Shown here: piece by piece, positions 54,441-64,000 of the stretch
Position numbering within the stretch: position 1 is the stretch's first letter
How the letters are laid out: each line of letters begins with the position of its first letter
Assembly (NCBI GenBank): GCA_023014485.1
Contig: JAJOZX010000993.1
Location: forward strand, 552,501-616,500
Direction of reading: 5' to 3'
Origin: Bathynomus jamesi
Taxonomy: Eukaryota; Arthropoda; Malacostraca; Isopoda; Cirolanidae
Length of the DNA: 64,000 nt
Notes under the pieces: model-generated
Seen by the model: only the letters and a program-made list of their open reading frames with translations
What the model was told of the DNA's origin: nothing
Databases searched by the model: none
Translations under genes and position numbers: made by a program

Positions 54441-54825
54441 AACATTCATTATCCCCGTCTGTGTGCACAGAGAAAAGTTTGAGCCCTATTCAAAGACCTC
54501 TTGAAGGATCGGGGGTTTCTCAGATAGTTTTATCGAGTTTTTATTTAATGTTATGTATATATGGCTTAGACGTCCAGACACTCAACCAGCATGAAAGGCT
54601 GCCGACGAAGGGTGAGAGAAGTTGGTATTATGTGAAGTGTTATGAGAACATCGAGGATCTCCTCCTTTTGTTTTATTTTAGGTTAAGTTACCCGCATTTG
54701 AAGGGCCTAGTCCCGGCCCACAAACACGTCTTAATAAAGGTTTTACTTTTTTCTGTACATGCATACACACCTACATATATACAATTCATATATAAAAGAA
54801 GTTTTGACTTACTTTTTCTATATAT

Positions 54826-54873
<48 letters not shown>

Positions 54874-54973
54874 TTATACACATACATTTCATATACTTTT
54901 GTGTGCCTGAGGTTAGGTTACCCTCTCCCCTTTGGAGATCACTTACTGTATATACACATACAATTTACATATA
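54243..54973. repeat. Microsatellite-rich stretch
   Basis: (TA)n, (GT)n at 54298-54319, (TA)n at 54413-54436 and (CA)n at 54829-54871 surround sequence without a recognisable gene. The long frames here run through the CA tract and are not supported. Confidence 0.8.
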
Positions 54974-55626
54974 CAGGATGTTCATAAAAGATCTGAACGA
55001 TTTGAGTCGTTCATATTTTTCATACTAAATAAGATATGAAGCCTGAAGCATGTGTAAGCTAAAGAGCAACTAATATTGTTTTTTTGCTTGTTTCAGGTAG
55101 TGTCAGTGCATCTCAATTATGATAACTCTACAGGAGAAGGCATAATGCATCGAATGGTTTATTGAATCCAAATCCCTTACCCAAACTCAGCGGAATTTCC
55201 GTACAACATACGGAAAGTATCCTCCATCAAAGAACAGTATCCGAGACTGGTAAAAAACGTTTAAAGAAACCGGAAGTGTCCTACACAAGCAAGGGTATGG
55301 TCGTCCAAGCATTACTAATGAAGTGGTCGAAAGGATACAAGTCTTTTGCGCGTAGCCCCCGAAAATCAATCAGGAGAGGGTCAAGAGAGCTAAAGGTTCC
55401 ACCCACAACTGTACACAAAGTTTTACACAAAAGACTTCGGCCGTATGCCTACAAGGTGCAGATTGTGCAGGCACTGAAACCAGATGACAGGTCTAAACGG
55501 AAGTCATTTGCGGAGGACATGCTGGACCGAATGACCATTTCATGTTTCAGGGATGGTAAACCGTCATAATGTTAGAATTTAGGGTTCAGAAAATCCCCGT
55601 TAGGTGGTGGAAGTGGAACGCGTCAG

Positions 55627-57597
55627 TAGGGTGACAATAAAAATCGAAAGTTGGAGTTTTTTATTGGCCATTTGTTCAATGCTGCTACTACATGCGAAAA
55701 CAATGTACTGTAAATATTAGGTCATTCAGATAATATTTAAGGGTGTCTCAAGTGAGGTAAATAATTCTCCTTATAACAAAAATTAATTATTCATTACCTA
55801 GTAAAAATAAATTAATATTTTTTTTAATTAATGTAAATAAACGTTAGTTTTAGTTCATAAGGTTTAAGTGCAGGCGTACTCCAATCGTAATAAGTAAATA
55901 ATATATTTACTAAATATATTCCAGGGTGTCTTTCATTCAATTGTAGACCACCCATTAATTCTTGCTTTTCCTCAAGCCATACCCCTTTTTCAATGTACCA
56001 GGCTGAGACTTCCTATGATCCTCAACAACCTGCAAGAGATGTTGGCGCTGTTCTTCATTCTTCGGTATTGAAGGCCTGGATCAAGGCAATTCCCCTCTCT
56101 GCCATGTCATTGACGACTTTTAGTCCTTCAACTATAGTCAAACCAGTCTTGAAATCTTCGTCGTCCGGCCAGGTCTCTGGTTCCTTGGAGAAGAAACCAT
56201 CATTAATTTTTAGAAGTTCAAAGAGAAGCTTTGATCCTATCGAGGCAAAGTCCGAGAGCTGCTTTGTTGAAATGGAAGAAACAGCAGGTATTGGGGCTCG
56301 CTTTGGAGGATCTTCAGCAGCTTTTTCGAGGATTGATCGAGCGATATTCTTTTTCGTCGTTGCATTGATACCTTTATCAAAGAGTGCGAGACCAATCAAG
56401 TACTCGCTGAGGTACCATAAGTGACGACCGAGGACACTAAGGCAGGATGCTGAGATCTTTTCATCGTGGTACTTTGCTAGGTCTTGAAGAAGCTTCAAAT
56501 CGTTCGCGGGAGCAGATGAAGGACTGCTGGCCGTAAACCACGCGCTGACATATAACTCCATGGCAAAAAATACAAATCGTTTTAAGCCAGACATTTCACG
56601 AGTTGTAAGTCTGAACTGATGGGAAAGCAGCAGGATTTTTAATGAATAAATTACTTTTGCCATCCAACGTGCTCGGTGAAGTGCTCCAGGTCGCCGAAAC
56701 CTAAAGTTAGGTAAATTACCTCCAAGGATTGTAATCAACAACTCCAAGAATTCACGGTAATCATCCCTCGGCTGATGTTTTGTCAGATATAGATTCCAGC
56801 AAGCGATCAGTTCTTCTCGATTCTCATTCAGACTCGATGGAAGGTCTGACAGGGTCTTGTACTTATCTTGGCAAATTGTATTCCACGTCTCTTTGAAGCG
56901 GGAGAATAGGAGGATATCTGGACCAGATGATGGTCCCATGCATTCCATGTACGCCTTCTCAACGACAAGTTCTCTATATATATTTATATACTCGTATATA
57001 TATTATCATAGGAAATCAAATTCAGTTCCAAATTTATATAATTTAAACATCAAACTATGCCAACAATTAATGAAACTTTTCTAGAACAATTTCCAATAAT
57101 AATATAATCAATGTATCAAAATAAAAAATATTACCTTAGATATCTTAAAAGAATCGGGAGAGAACTTCTAAGCGGCGTTGTTTTCAGTCAGGCAGTTGTA
57201 TGCAAAATGAACTTCAAGCACCAAAAGCTGATCATCCAAAGATTGATACAGATCATATTATTTAACGATTTATTTATGAAAATTTTAATTTAATGAAATA
57301 AATTAATCGATTTGCATAATCTATAGTATGAAATAAAGGAAACAATTCTATTAAATTATATAATACACTTGCATTCTCGAAACATTTTTGTTTTTGAAGC
57401 GTTGTCGAAACTCGTTCATTCTTGAAATTTCTTCCGCGCGACAGTTTCATTCATGTGACTCGAGGCACCACTAAATGCTTTCCGAATTCCATGAGATTTC
57501 GTCTACGGTGTTTCCTCATAGGGTGGCAGCATTGGACAAATGGCCGGCAAATATTTTTGAATTTTAAATTTTATCCCTATAAGAAGTTGTCACCCTA
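55627..57597 (-). mobile_element. Element C: third member of the TAGGGTG family
   Basis: The ends TAGGGTGACAATAAAAATCG and, inverted, TAGGGTGACAACTTCTTAT are flanked by CGCGTCAG (55619-55626) and CGCGACAG (57598-57605), an 8-bp duplication with one change. An inner block GGCCATTTGTYCAATGCTGC is shared by both ends. The element is a 5'-deleted copy, with only the C-terminal half of the gene present. About 56960-57500 is AT-rich and has no gene. Confidence 0.88.
55985..56948 (-). pseudogene. Element C transposase-like gene, C-terminal half
   Basis: The frame 56948-56055 starts inside the protein (SSGPDILLFSRFKETW). It carries PGALHRARWMAKVIYSLKIL, matching HHARWMAKVIYYTKLL of element B, then LGRHLWYLSEYLIGLALFDK and VVNDMAERGIALIQAFN. 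After a frame change near 56060 it continues with LLQVVEDHRK to about 55985. No intron is seen at the MAK/VIY position, where element B has one. The D-T-N-T-G part is deleted. Confidence 0.75.
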
Positions 57598-58228
57598 CGC
57601 GACAGCCCTAAAATTGACGTCTGGTGCGGTCTCATGCATGACCGACTGATTGGGCTATTCTTTTTCGCTGAGGGTACCGTGACATCAATCTCTACCTTGA
57701 CATGCTGGAGCAATTTGTGTTTCCACAACTACAAGAATTGCAGCAGGACATTATCTATCAGCAAGATGGAGTACCTCCACATTGGGCTCTAGTTGTGTAT
57801 GAGGCCCTCAATGGAAATTTTCCGGGTCGCTGGATTGGCGGTGATGGACCTATCCCTTGGCCTCCACGATCACCGGACATTACGCCGTTGGACTTCTTCC
57901 TCTGGGGATTTGTTAAAGATCTTGTGCACAAGACCAAGGTTGTCAACATCCATGAACTACGAATCAGGATCAGAGATGCAATAACGATGGTCGATGCTGG
58001 CATGCTTGAACGCACATTGCGAGAAATTGAATATCAATTGGATGTTGTACGGGCAACCAATGGCGCACATGTTGAAGTTTATTAAACATGTATGTAAAAC
58101 TTTTAGCTGTGTGGAGTCACATGGACAAACTTGTTTCTTTGTATGTTATTGGGTTATCACATTAATAAAGATTGAAATTGTTCAGATCTTTTATGAATAA
58201 CCCGTGTGTGTGTGTATATATATATATA

Positions 58229-59725
58229 CAGGGTGTTTGAAAACTTTCTGTACAAATTGTAATGGGGGATAGGCAACGCTAAGACAAACCCTTTTCGTCT
58301 ATAAGTGTATGTCCGCTGACGTCACCATTCGGCGCGAGAGGGCGCCGCTGCAATTGGCTAAAAGGTGAAGTGGGCTAGACTCGCGCTTGCCGCGGGCATT
58401 CTTAAATCGAACGTAGTACGCGTAACATGGAGCGCTTCACGACTGCTGAGATGGCTGACATGCATATGGTGTATGGGGCTGCCAATGGAAACGGAAGAGT
58501 TGCTGTGAGGTTGTACCGACAGCGCTTCCCAAACAGACGTGTGCCAAACCACCAAACGTTTGCGCATTTGCATCGGCGACTGCGAGAAACTGGAACATTC
58601 CATGCAAACATGCATGACACTGGTCGGGAGAGAAACGTGCGCACTCCTGACATGGAAGAAGAAATCCTACGGCGATTTGAGGACAATCCAAGCGCAAGCA
58701 CGCGAGGTGTTGCACGTATCCTCGGTGTGAACCACGACCTGGTCTGGAGAGTGTTGCACGAGCAGCAGTTACATCCGTTTCATCGTCAGAGAGTCCAGGC
58801 ATTACAACCTCGGGATTACCCTCTTCGTGTGGAATTCGCACGCTGGTTTCTGCAGCAGACAGCGGTGCAGCCTAATTTTCCGGCTTATGTGCTGTTCTCA
58901 GATGAGGCCTGTTTCACACGTGAGGGTGTGTTTAACATGCACAATTCTCACGTGTGGGCGCACGCAAATCCACATGCTACACGGGTGCATACTCATCAAG
59001 AACGGTTCGCCGTCAATGTTTGGGCGGGTATCGTCCATGGCAAGTTGATTGGGCCGTACCTGCTGCCTGCCCGACTCGACGGGCGGGTTTATCGGATATT
59101 TCTTGAAGAAACGTTGCCGGAACTGCTGGAATGTTCCCGTGGCTATTCGTAGACGAATGTGGTTTCAACACGACGGGGCCCCAGCACACTCCAGCAACGA
59201 TGTGCGGGATTATCTGAACGCCACTTTTGGGGACCGATGGAAAGGCCGGGGTGGGCCCGTAGCCTGGCCACCGAAATCGCCCGATTTAACATGCCTCGAT
59301 TTCTTCCTGTGGGGACACATGAAGAACCTCGTGTACGAGACTCCCATTTACTCAGAAGAAGACCTCGTAGCAAGAATCGCTGTCGCCGCTGGAACTGTTC
59401 CCGAAATGCCGGGAATCTTTCGACGTGTACGTCGGTCAATGCTTCGACGCTGTCGGGCATGCATTGATGCTACCGGTCGAAACTTTCAGCACCTTCTTTA
59501 AATAACATGCCTTCTTTAAATAAACATGTTACGCGTACTACGTCCGATTTAAGAATGCCCGCGGCAAGCGCGAGTCTAGCCCACTTCACCTTTTAGCCAA
59601 TTGCAGCGGCGCCCTCTCGCACCGAATGGTGACGTCAGCGGACATACACTTATAGACGAAAAGGGTTTGTCTTGGTGTTGCCTATCCCCCATTGCAATTT
59701 GTACAGAAATTTTTCAAACACCCTG
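58229..59725 (+). mobile_element. DD41D Tc1/mariner-like element, copy 2 (1497 bp)
   Basis: It has the same ends and about 200-bp inverted arms as 13686-15182, and sits between a GT/TA tract and a TA tract. A few substitutions and four small length changes distinguish the copies. Their lengths happen to be equal. Confidence 0.92.
58427..59501 (+). pseudogene. DD41D transposase, frameshifted before the second catalytic residue
   Basis: The N-terminal 230 or so residues match copy 1 (helix-turn-helix pair, LFSDEACFTREG). Near 59131 two bases are missing relative to copy 1 (CTGGAATGTT against CTGGAAGATGTT), giving a premature stop at 59150. The rest is intact in the other frame: MWFQHDGAPAHSS, WPPKSPDLTCLDFFLWGH with 41-residue spacing, and ATGRNFQHLL at 59501. 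The lesion is at a different place from that of copy 1. Confidence 0.88.
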
Positions 59726-59731
59726 TATATA

Positions 59732-59789
<58 letters not shown>

Positions 59790-60699
59790 ATATATATATA
59801 CACACAGACCGTGCATGGAACAAGGAACTCTTCTGGGAAAATCAAATCCACTATAGTCCGAATAAGTAATGGTAAATGACAAACACTATAGTTTTTTCTT
59901 TTTCATGATGTTAGCCCGACGTGGGCAACGGGTCACTTGCAAAGAGGCCCCAAAAATATAGCTTCCCTCACCAGCTATCTGCAAAGCAGATAGGATCCAA
60001 CTTTGGGACAGGATCTAGGGGTTACAGCTACACCTAGCCTATTATATCCAGAACCTCAATATAAGCAAAAGACTCATTGCATTCCCGTCGGATTGAATAC
60101 ATCAAAGAAAAAGGGGTAACTATTGTATTTTTAGCCAGAAACCAAAACTTAAACCTCAACTGGCAAAATTGAGTGTCCTCTTTTCAAAACGGACATGTTG
60201 TGTGCCTTGAAAAGTGGACGCTCAATGTTGCAAAGGATCATTTGCAAGAATTTGCAGTTGTATTATTTCATAAGTTTCAGTTCTTCCCTTCAATTGAAAT
60301 CCATCAATTTCAAGATGTACATTATTAATCCTTTGCAGTCTTAAGTTTTATTGCTACATTTTTCAACGTAAAGGTTGCTTGAACACTGTGAACACTGTAA
60401 TCAGTTTGAAATAACAACATACTGTAGTTGTTAGTAAAGCCACGCCAAGTTGTTGAGAGTAATTTTGATTAATTGCAGCAACGACAGAGACAGTGGAGTG
60501 ATTTTCACTATTAGATTGTTTTTAATTTTTCCGTTCGTTCGAGGTATCCCTTCGATTTTTACCTTTACATGTATCAACATTCGAGTTCCCAATTTTGCTA
60601 TTCTTAAAACACAACGCCATATGATGTTAAATGTTAGAGAGTCTATAAGTGTATGTATTTCTACAAGTAGGTAGAAGATGGGTATTGGACAAACAACTG
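59726..60699. other. (TA)n tract followed by unassigned sequence
   Basis: A TA microsatellite runs to about 59800. Beyond it I see no recognised gene. A frame at 60724-60431 on the minus strand may be a continuation of the gag remnant to the right, but it has no motif. Confidence 0.5.
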
Positions 60700-61390
60700 A
60701 TACACAGATGAAGTTCTTTAGCACTTTGAGCGCGAATTTTAGCAGTGGAGTACTTCGTGCATTCGATCACTGTGATTTGCAAAGCATAATTTACATGCTA
60801 TAAGTTTCTTATTATTTCCCATTATTTGTTGTTACATGAAAACTTCCGGCCGTAAATTTTTTATTCTCTTTTATAGCTGTCCTATTTCTTTCATGGCTCG
60901 GTTTTGACTTAGGGCCACTCGATTTATATGCATTTTCTTCGGTTTCAACTGCTCTCAATAGCTCTATTTCGGCATTTATTGTACTTCTGAAGGCATCGAG
61001 TTCCGAGTGATCAGATTTTGCAGCACGGTTCAAATTATCTTTAATCTGGGGGTGTAGTTTTCTTATCAGAAGGGCTGCGAATACGAAACCTACCTCTTTA
61101 ACCTTAGTATTTATGGTTTTCAAGCTTCATACGAGGCTCTGAAGTTGCTGAAATCGACGGCATTACGTTTACAACTTTCAAAGTAAACAATAGCACGAAA
61201 GTGAACTTGAGTTACTTTCTGTTGTTTCCTGTACATTTCTTCCAAAAGTTTTACTGCTACGTGATAATATGGATATGTAGTATTAAACCCATCAAATAGT
61301 TGTAAAGCCTCCCCCTCGTAACTGCCTTCTCAGCTAACAATTTATGTGCCCCAGATATGTCATTGCGTAAATGGATGGAACTTTTGAAGA
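60700..61390 (-). mobile_element. BEL/Pao-like retrotransposon gag remnant
   Basis: On the minus strand, around 61390-61180, IHLRNDISG, HKLLAEKAV, FDGFNTTYPYYHVAVKLLEE and a frame change resemble the DUF1759 gag segment of BEL/Pao elements. 61123-60812 continues KVKEVGFVFAALLIRKLHPQ, then LDAFRSTINAEIELLRAVE, the usual end of that domain. KLIACKLCFANHSDRMHE near 60790 may be a decayed zinc knuckle. No LTR, protease or reverse transcriptase is seen. The assignment is by pattern only. Confidence 0.5.
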
Positions 61391-61500
61391 TGTCCCCAAA
61401 ATGTGACTAGTCTGAAAGTTTTCTGGAAAATACGAGTAACTGAAGAACAGGTAAATGAGCAGTTTTACTTGGAACAGATGAAGATTGGTTTATCTGTGAG

Positions 61501-64000
61501 CAGTGGCGGTCCTAGCTTACATGACGCCCTGGGCGAACCTCACCTTCAGCGCCCCCCCCCCTGTTCGCCAACACACACACATTCGAATCCCCCCAAAATA
61601 AAGGACAGACATAACTCTTTCACAAAATAACTTTTTATTGGACTAATTGTTGGAACTTCAGAACCAAAACAAAGACTCAAATTTCTGAATTTTACAAATC
61701 CTTCATCACGTAAATAGAATAACTCACTTAAGAGAATGTAATTATGATACTATGAACAGGAAAAATACAAATTAAATTGCACAACTGCCATAAATAAACT
61801 AGAGAATCAAATTTCTAAATTGTACAAATGCTCTATCACATAAATAGAATAAGACACTTAAGAGAGGGTAATTATTATGCTACACTTTGAACAAGAAACA
61901 AAATAAATTGCACCACAGCACAACTGCCATCTAAAGCCTGACTCTTCTTACCTTCCTTGATGCAAAGTCATGAATTAAATCATCATATGAAATCTGCTCA
62001 GCAATTGTATGATTTATACTGATGATGGCCAGACCGGTAAGGCGTTCCTGTGACATAGTTGACCTCAGGTAGGATTTGATGAGCTTCAGCTTTGAAAAGC
62101 TCCTCTCTGCTTCAGCAACAGTGACTGGAAGAGTAAGACCAATTCTGAGAGCAGTCCACAAATTTGGATATATTTCAGAGAGCTCCCTTTCATGGATAAA
62201 TGTCAGCAGTTCAAGCAAGGATATGGTCTTTGATGGCAAGTCAGGCAAGTTCTTCAGCTCCTGTGCAAGCTCTCTGCCATCCAAGTCAGATTGTCCCTTA
62301 AAGTGTAGTGTAGTACTAAGGTTCACACATTGTTCTGTCAGCTCCTCAAATGTGAGATTTTGGAAATGTGTCAGCACTCCAAACTTCTCTCCCACAATTT
62401 CCAACGTGGAAAATCTTTCCTGAATGGCTGATGTTGCAGCATCAACCACTGCATTGAAAAATGTCACCTCCAGCTTCTTCAAAGCATCAATCAAGGGCTC
62501 ATCAGATGCTTCATAGGAGAAGTGCCGCTTTGTGGACCTCAGCCGTTTTTGTTTTAACACAGCCTCCACATTCATTTGTTCACAGATATCTGTGGCTGCC
62601 ATTTGTGCAGCCACAAAACCTGTTGCCCTGTAATTGCGGAGACCTCTCTCTGTTTTTTTTAGGAGATTTACTGCAACATCAACGTGCATGCTAGGAGACT
62701 GCATCTGCTTGCTCACATGCTGAATTTGGCACAACAGGTCATGCCACACCACTGAACAAATGGCGAAGCGGTATGACCCAACCTCCTCTGACAGAGATTG
62801 AGCCTCGACCTTTATTACAGAGTCTTTGGTGTGGTCCCTCACCTCGATCAGTGCATCTCTCACTGCAGCTGCCTGATATCTCAGGGGCTCCACACTCTTG
62901 ATCTTGCTTTCCCACCTTGTATCAGACCACATCTTCAATGTGATGTTCACATGTTTTTTCAAAATGGCCCATCGTTGTGTGGAGGCTGAAAACAAGTTGT
63001 AAAGCTTCTGCAAGATGCCAAAGTAACTTGTGGCATCAATAGATCCCTTAGCAGCATCGGCCACAAGCAAATTCAGAGAATGAGCCCCACATGGAACAAA
63101 CAGAGCTCTGGGATTAATTTCTAGGAGCCTGGATTGAACACCCTTGTTTTTTCCCCTCATGTTGGCCCCGTTGTCGTATGATTGTCCTCTACAGTCCATG
63201 AAAGGAACTTTTAGCTCCTCCAGTCTCTTCAGAATCAGAGATGCCAAATGTTGACCAGTGGACTCCTCTGCCTCCAAAAACCCCATGAAATGTTCCTTTA
63301 TATGGGGCTTCCCCTCCAGTGACACAACCCGAATCACAACTGACAACTGTTCAGTGTGGCTGATATCTGGAGTGCAATCTAGAATTATTGAAAAAAACTT
63401 TGATTGTTTGATGTCGCTCACCATTGCTGAAATGGTCTTGCTGCTCGACAAATCAATGAGTTCGTTTTGTATGTGGTGGCCGAGGTAGCTGGTGTGACTG
63501 GAGGTCCCTTTTTGGACACGGTTAATGTGCTCTTGCATTATAGGATCAAATTGTGCCATCAGTTCAACTTCTTTCAGAAAATTGCCATTTGATGGTGAGA
63601 ACAATTTTTCTGTATGTCCCCTTAGTGCCAAATTCCTAACTGCCAGAGAATGCACAATAGCAGTGAGACGTGTCAGCACCGCTCTCCATCTCAACTTCTC
63701 AGCCTCCAGAAGTGCCATCTCCTGCTTGTCAATGGTCTCCCCCTTTCTCATCCTCACTGCCAGTTCTTTCCAGATTTTCATAGAATTTAGGTGTTCTGAA
63801 CTGTTGTCATGTGATGTGAGCAATGAGCTTGCATGCTTCCAGTCCGAGAGTCCCAAACTTGTTAAATTTATTTTCCTCTTGGAAAATAATGTACAACAGA
63901 AACAGAAAAGGCTGTTGTTTTTTAAGGAATAGACCAACCAACTTCTGGTTATATTTTCCCCACTAACCAATGACTTCCTGAAGTATTGATGGTGGAAACT
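61501..64000 (-). mobile_element. hAT element, right side beyond window
   Basis: CAGTGGCGGTCCTAGC at 61501 is a typical hAT terminal repeat on the 3' side of the minus-strand transposase gene below. The untranslated tail 61501-61930 includes AT-rich repeats and, on the minus strand, a polyadenylation-like AATAAA near 61640. The other end is outside the window. Confidence 0.8.
61931..64000 (-). CDS. hAT transposase (ZMYM/TTF-type), 5' end off window
   Basis: The frame is open from the window edge (HHQYFRKSLVSGENITRSWL, before the first internal ATG at 63970) to a stop at 61931, about 690 residues. The N-terminal part is the TTF-type zinc finger end (RSWLVYSLKNNSLFCFCCTL). The core shows FSIILDCTPDISHTEQLSVV (first aspartate region), DCRGQSYDNGANMRGKNKGV (second), and ALFVPCGAHSLNLLVADAAK, the conserved hAT C-x2-H. 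The C-terminus has LTLPVTVAEAERSFSKLKLI, the dimerisation signature. No stop interrupts it, so this is the only long intact transposase frame in the window. Whether its N-terminus is intact cannot be seen. The plus-strand frames at 62076-63932 are shadows. Confidence 0.9.
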   Translation of the reverse strand, partial: SFHHQYFRKSLVSGENITRSWLVYSLKNNSLFCFCCTLFSKRKINLTSLGLSDWKHASSLLTSHDNSSEHLNSMKIWKELAVRMRKGETIDKQEMALLEAEKLRWRAVLTRLTAIVHSLAVRNLALRGHTEKLFSPSNGNFLKEVELMAQFDPIMQEHINRVQKGTSSHTSYLGHHIQNELIDLSSSKTISAMVSDIKQSKFFSIILDCTPDISHTEQLSVVIRVVSLEGKPHIKEHFMGFLEAEESTGQHLASLILKRLEELKVPFMDCRGQSYDNGANMRGKNKGVQSRLLEINPRALFVPCGAHSLNLLVADAAKGSIDATSYFGILQKLYNLFSASTQRWAILKKHVNITLKMWSDTRWESKIKSVEPLRYQAAAVRDALIEVRDHTKDSVIKVEAQSLSEEVGSYRFAICSVVWHDLLCQIQHVSKQMQSPSMHVDVAVNLLKKTERGLRNYRATGFVAAQMAATDICEQMNVEAVLKQKRLRSTKRHFSYEASDEPLIDALKKLEVTFFNAVVDAATSAIQERFSTLEIVGEKFGVLTHFQNLTFEELTEQCVNLSTTLHFKGQSDLDGRELAQELKNLPDLPSKTISLLELLTFIHERELSEIYPNLWTALRIGLTLPVTVAEAERSFSKLKLIKSYLRSTMSQERLTGLAIISINHTIAEQISYDDLIHDFASRKVRRVRL

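Larger units (their letters stand above)
55110..58085 (+). pseudogene. DD41D transposase, interrupted
   Basis: The left part, about 55110-55626, has the helix-turn-helix region (CIEWFIESKSLTQTQRNFRT at about 55145, then SRELKVPPTTVHKVLHKRL) and the start of the core (LDRMTISCFRDGK, the first-aspartate region, degraded). After element C the right part reads KIDVWCGLMHDRLIG (57610-57655), a frame change, then MLEQFVFPQLQELQQDIIYQ, QDGVPPHWALV (second aspartate), WPPRSPDITPLDFFLWGF (third aspartate, spacing 41) and the tail RATNGAHVEVY at 58085. The right part is open, and the left part has stops. Confidence 0.8.
54974..58204 (+). mobile_element. DD41D element split by element C
   Basis: The left end CAGGATGTTCATAAAAGATC and, inverted, the right end CGGGTTATTCATAAAAGATC define it. 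Without the 1971-bp insertion (55627-57597) it would be about 1.25 kb. The transposase reading passes from the left part to the right part across the insertion. Confidence 0.82.

Noticed and set aside
54461..55028. Frames of 89-149 codons through 54.8 kb
   Set aside because: They depend on a CA microsatellite read as His-Thr repeats, and no domain is seen.
62076..63932. Several plus-strand frames of 60-135 codons
   Set aside because: They lie fully opposite the uninterrupted hAT transposase and have no motif.

Overview
This is a eukaryotic, intron-bearing, repeat-packed window with no recognisable host single-copy gene. The mobile-element families, the long CA, CT and AT microsatellites, and a LINE of the type common in crabs and shrimps point to an arthropod, perhaps a decapod crustacean. 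That last step is an inference from family resemblance only. Almost every base I can assign belongs to a transposon, a retrotransposon or an endogenous virus, and many are nested inside one another.

Region 1 (1-11470) is a decayed adintovirus/Polinton-like element. A protein-primed family B DNA polymerase and several small genes lie on the minus strand. A packaging ATPase, a conserved unknown gene, a minor-capsid-like gene and a hexon-type major capsid gene lie on the plus strand. It carries frameshifts, stops, a LINE inside the polymerase and a DD41D-type miniature transposon inside the capsid gene. Pieces of the same left-end genes recur at 47.0 and 51.7 kb, split by a CR1 LINE.

Region 2 (11.5-22.3 kb) holds two DD41D transposons, a LINE fragment and a CR1 fragment. 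The CR1 fragment was split first by a four-exon DNA transposon (element A, 15414-19131) and again by a candidate non-autonomous Helitron (19172-21870). The Helitron contains palindromic tandem units and a head-to-head DD41D composite. Region 3 (22.4-32.2 kb) has a dead mariner, a LINE whose first ORF is a CCCH zinc-finger protein, and element B (27816-32226). B is a five-exon relative of A with a perfect 8-bp target duplication and a 587-bp palindrome in its gene. Region 4 (33.5-39.2 kb) is a pseudogene of a widespread uncharacterised repeat protein, broken by a Penelope-like element (12-bp duplication) and a hAT MITE (8-bp duplication). Region 5 (39.5-46.1 kb) is a decayed CR1 with a second LINE inserted in its reverse transcriptase, a ZBED-type hAT remnant with a nested DNA-binding-only DD41D element, and a second 590-bp palindrome. 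Region 6 (47-64 kb) contains a near full-length CR1 with an esterase ORF1, a DD41D foldback, a hAT remnant, a DD41D element split by element C (third member of the A/B family), a second copy of the 1497-bp DD41D element, a probable BEL/Pao gag remnant, and a hAT transposase that is open to the window edge.

The most interesting material is the A/B/C family: DNA transposons with TAGGGTG-type ends, 8-9 bp target duplications and an intron-containing gene with shared D-T-x-x-x-N-T-G and H-x-A-R-W motifs. I could not place it confidently in a named superfamily. The recurrent DD41D rearrangements in which both outer ends are the element's 3' end come next.
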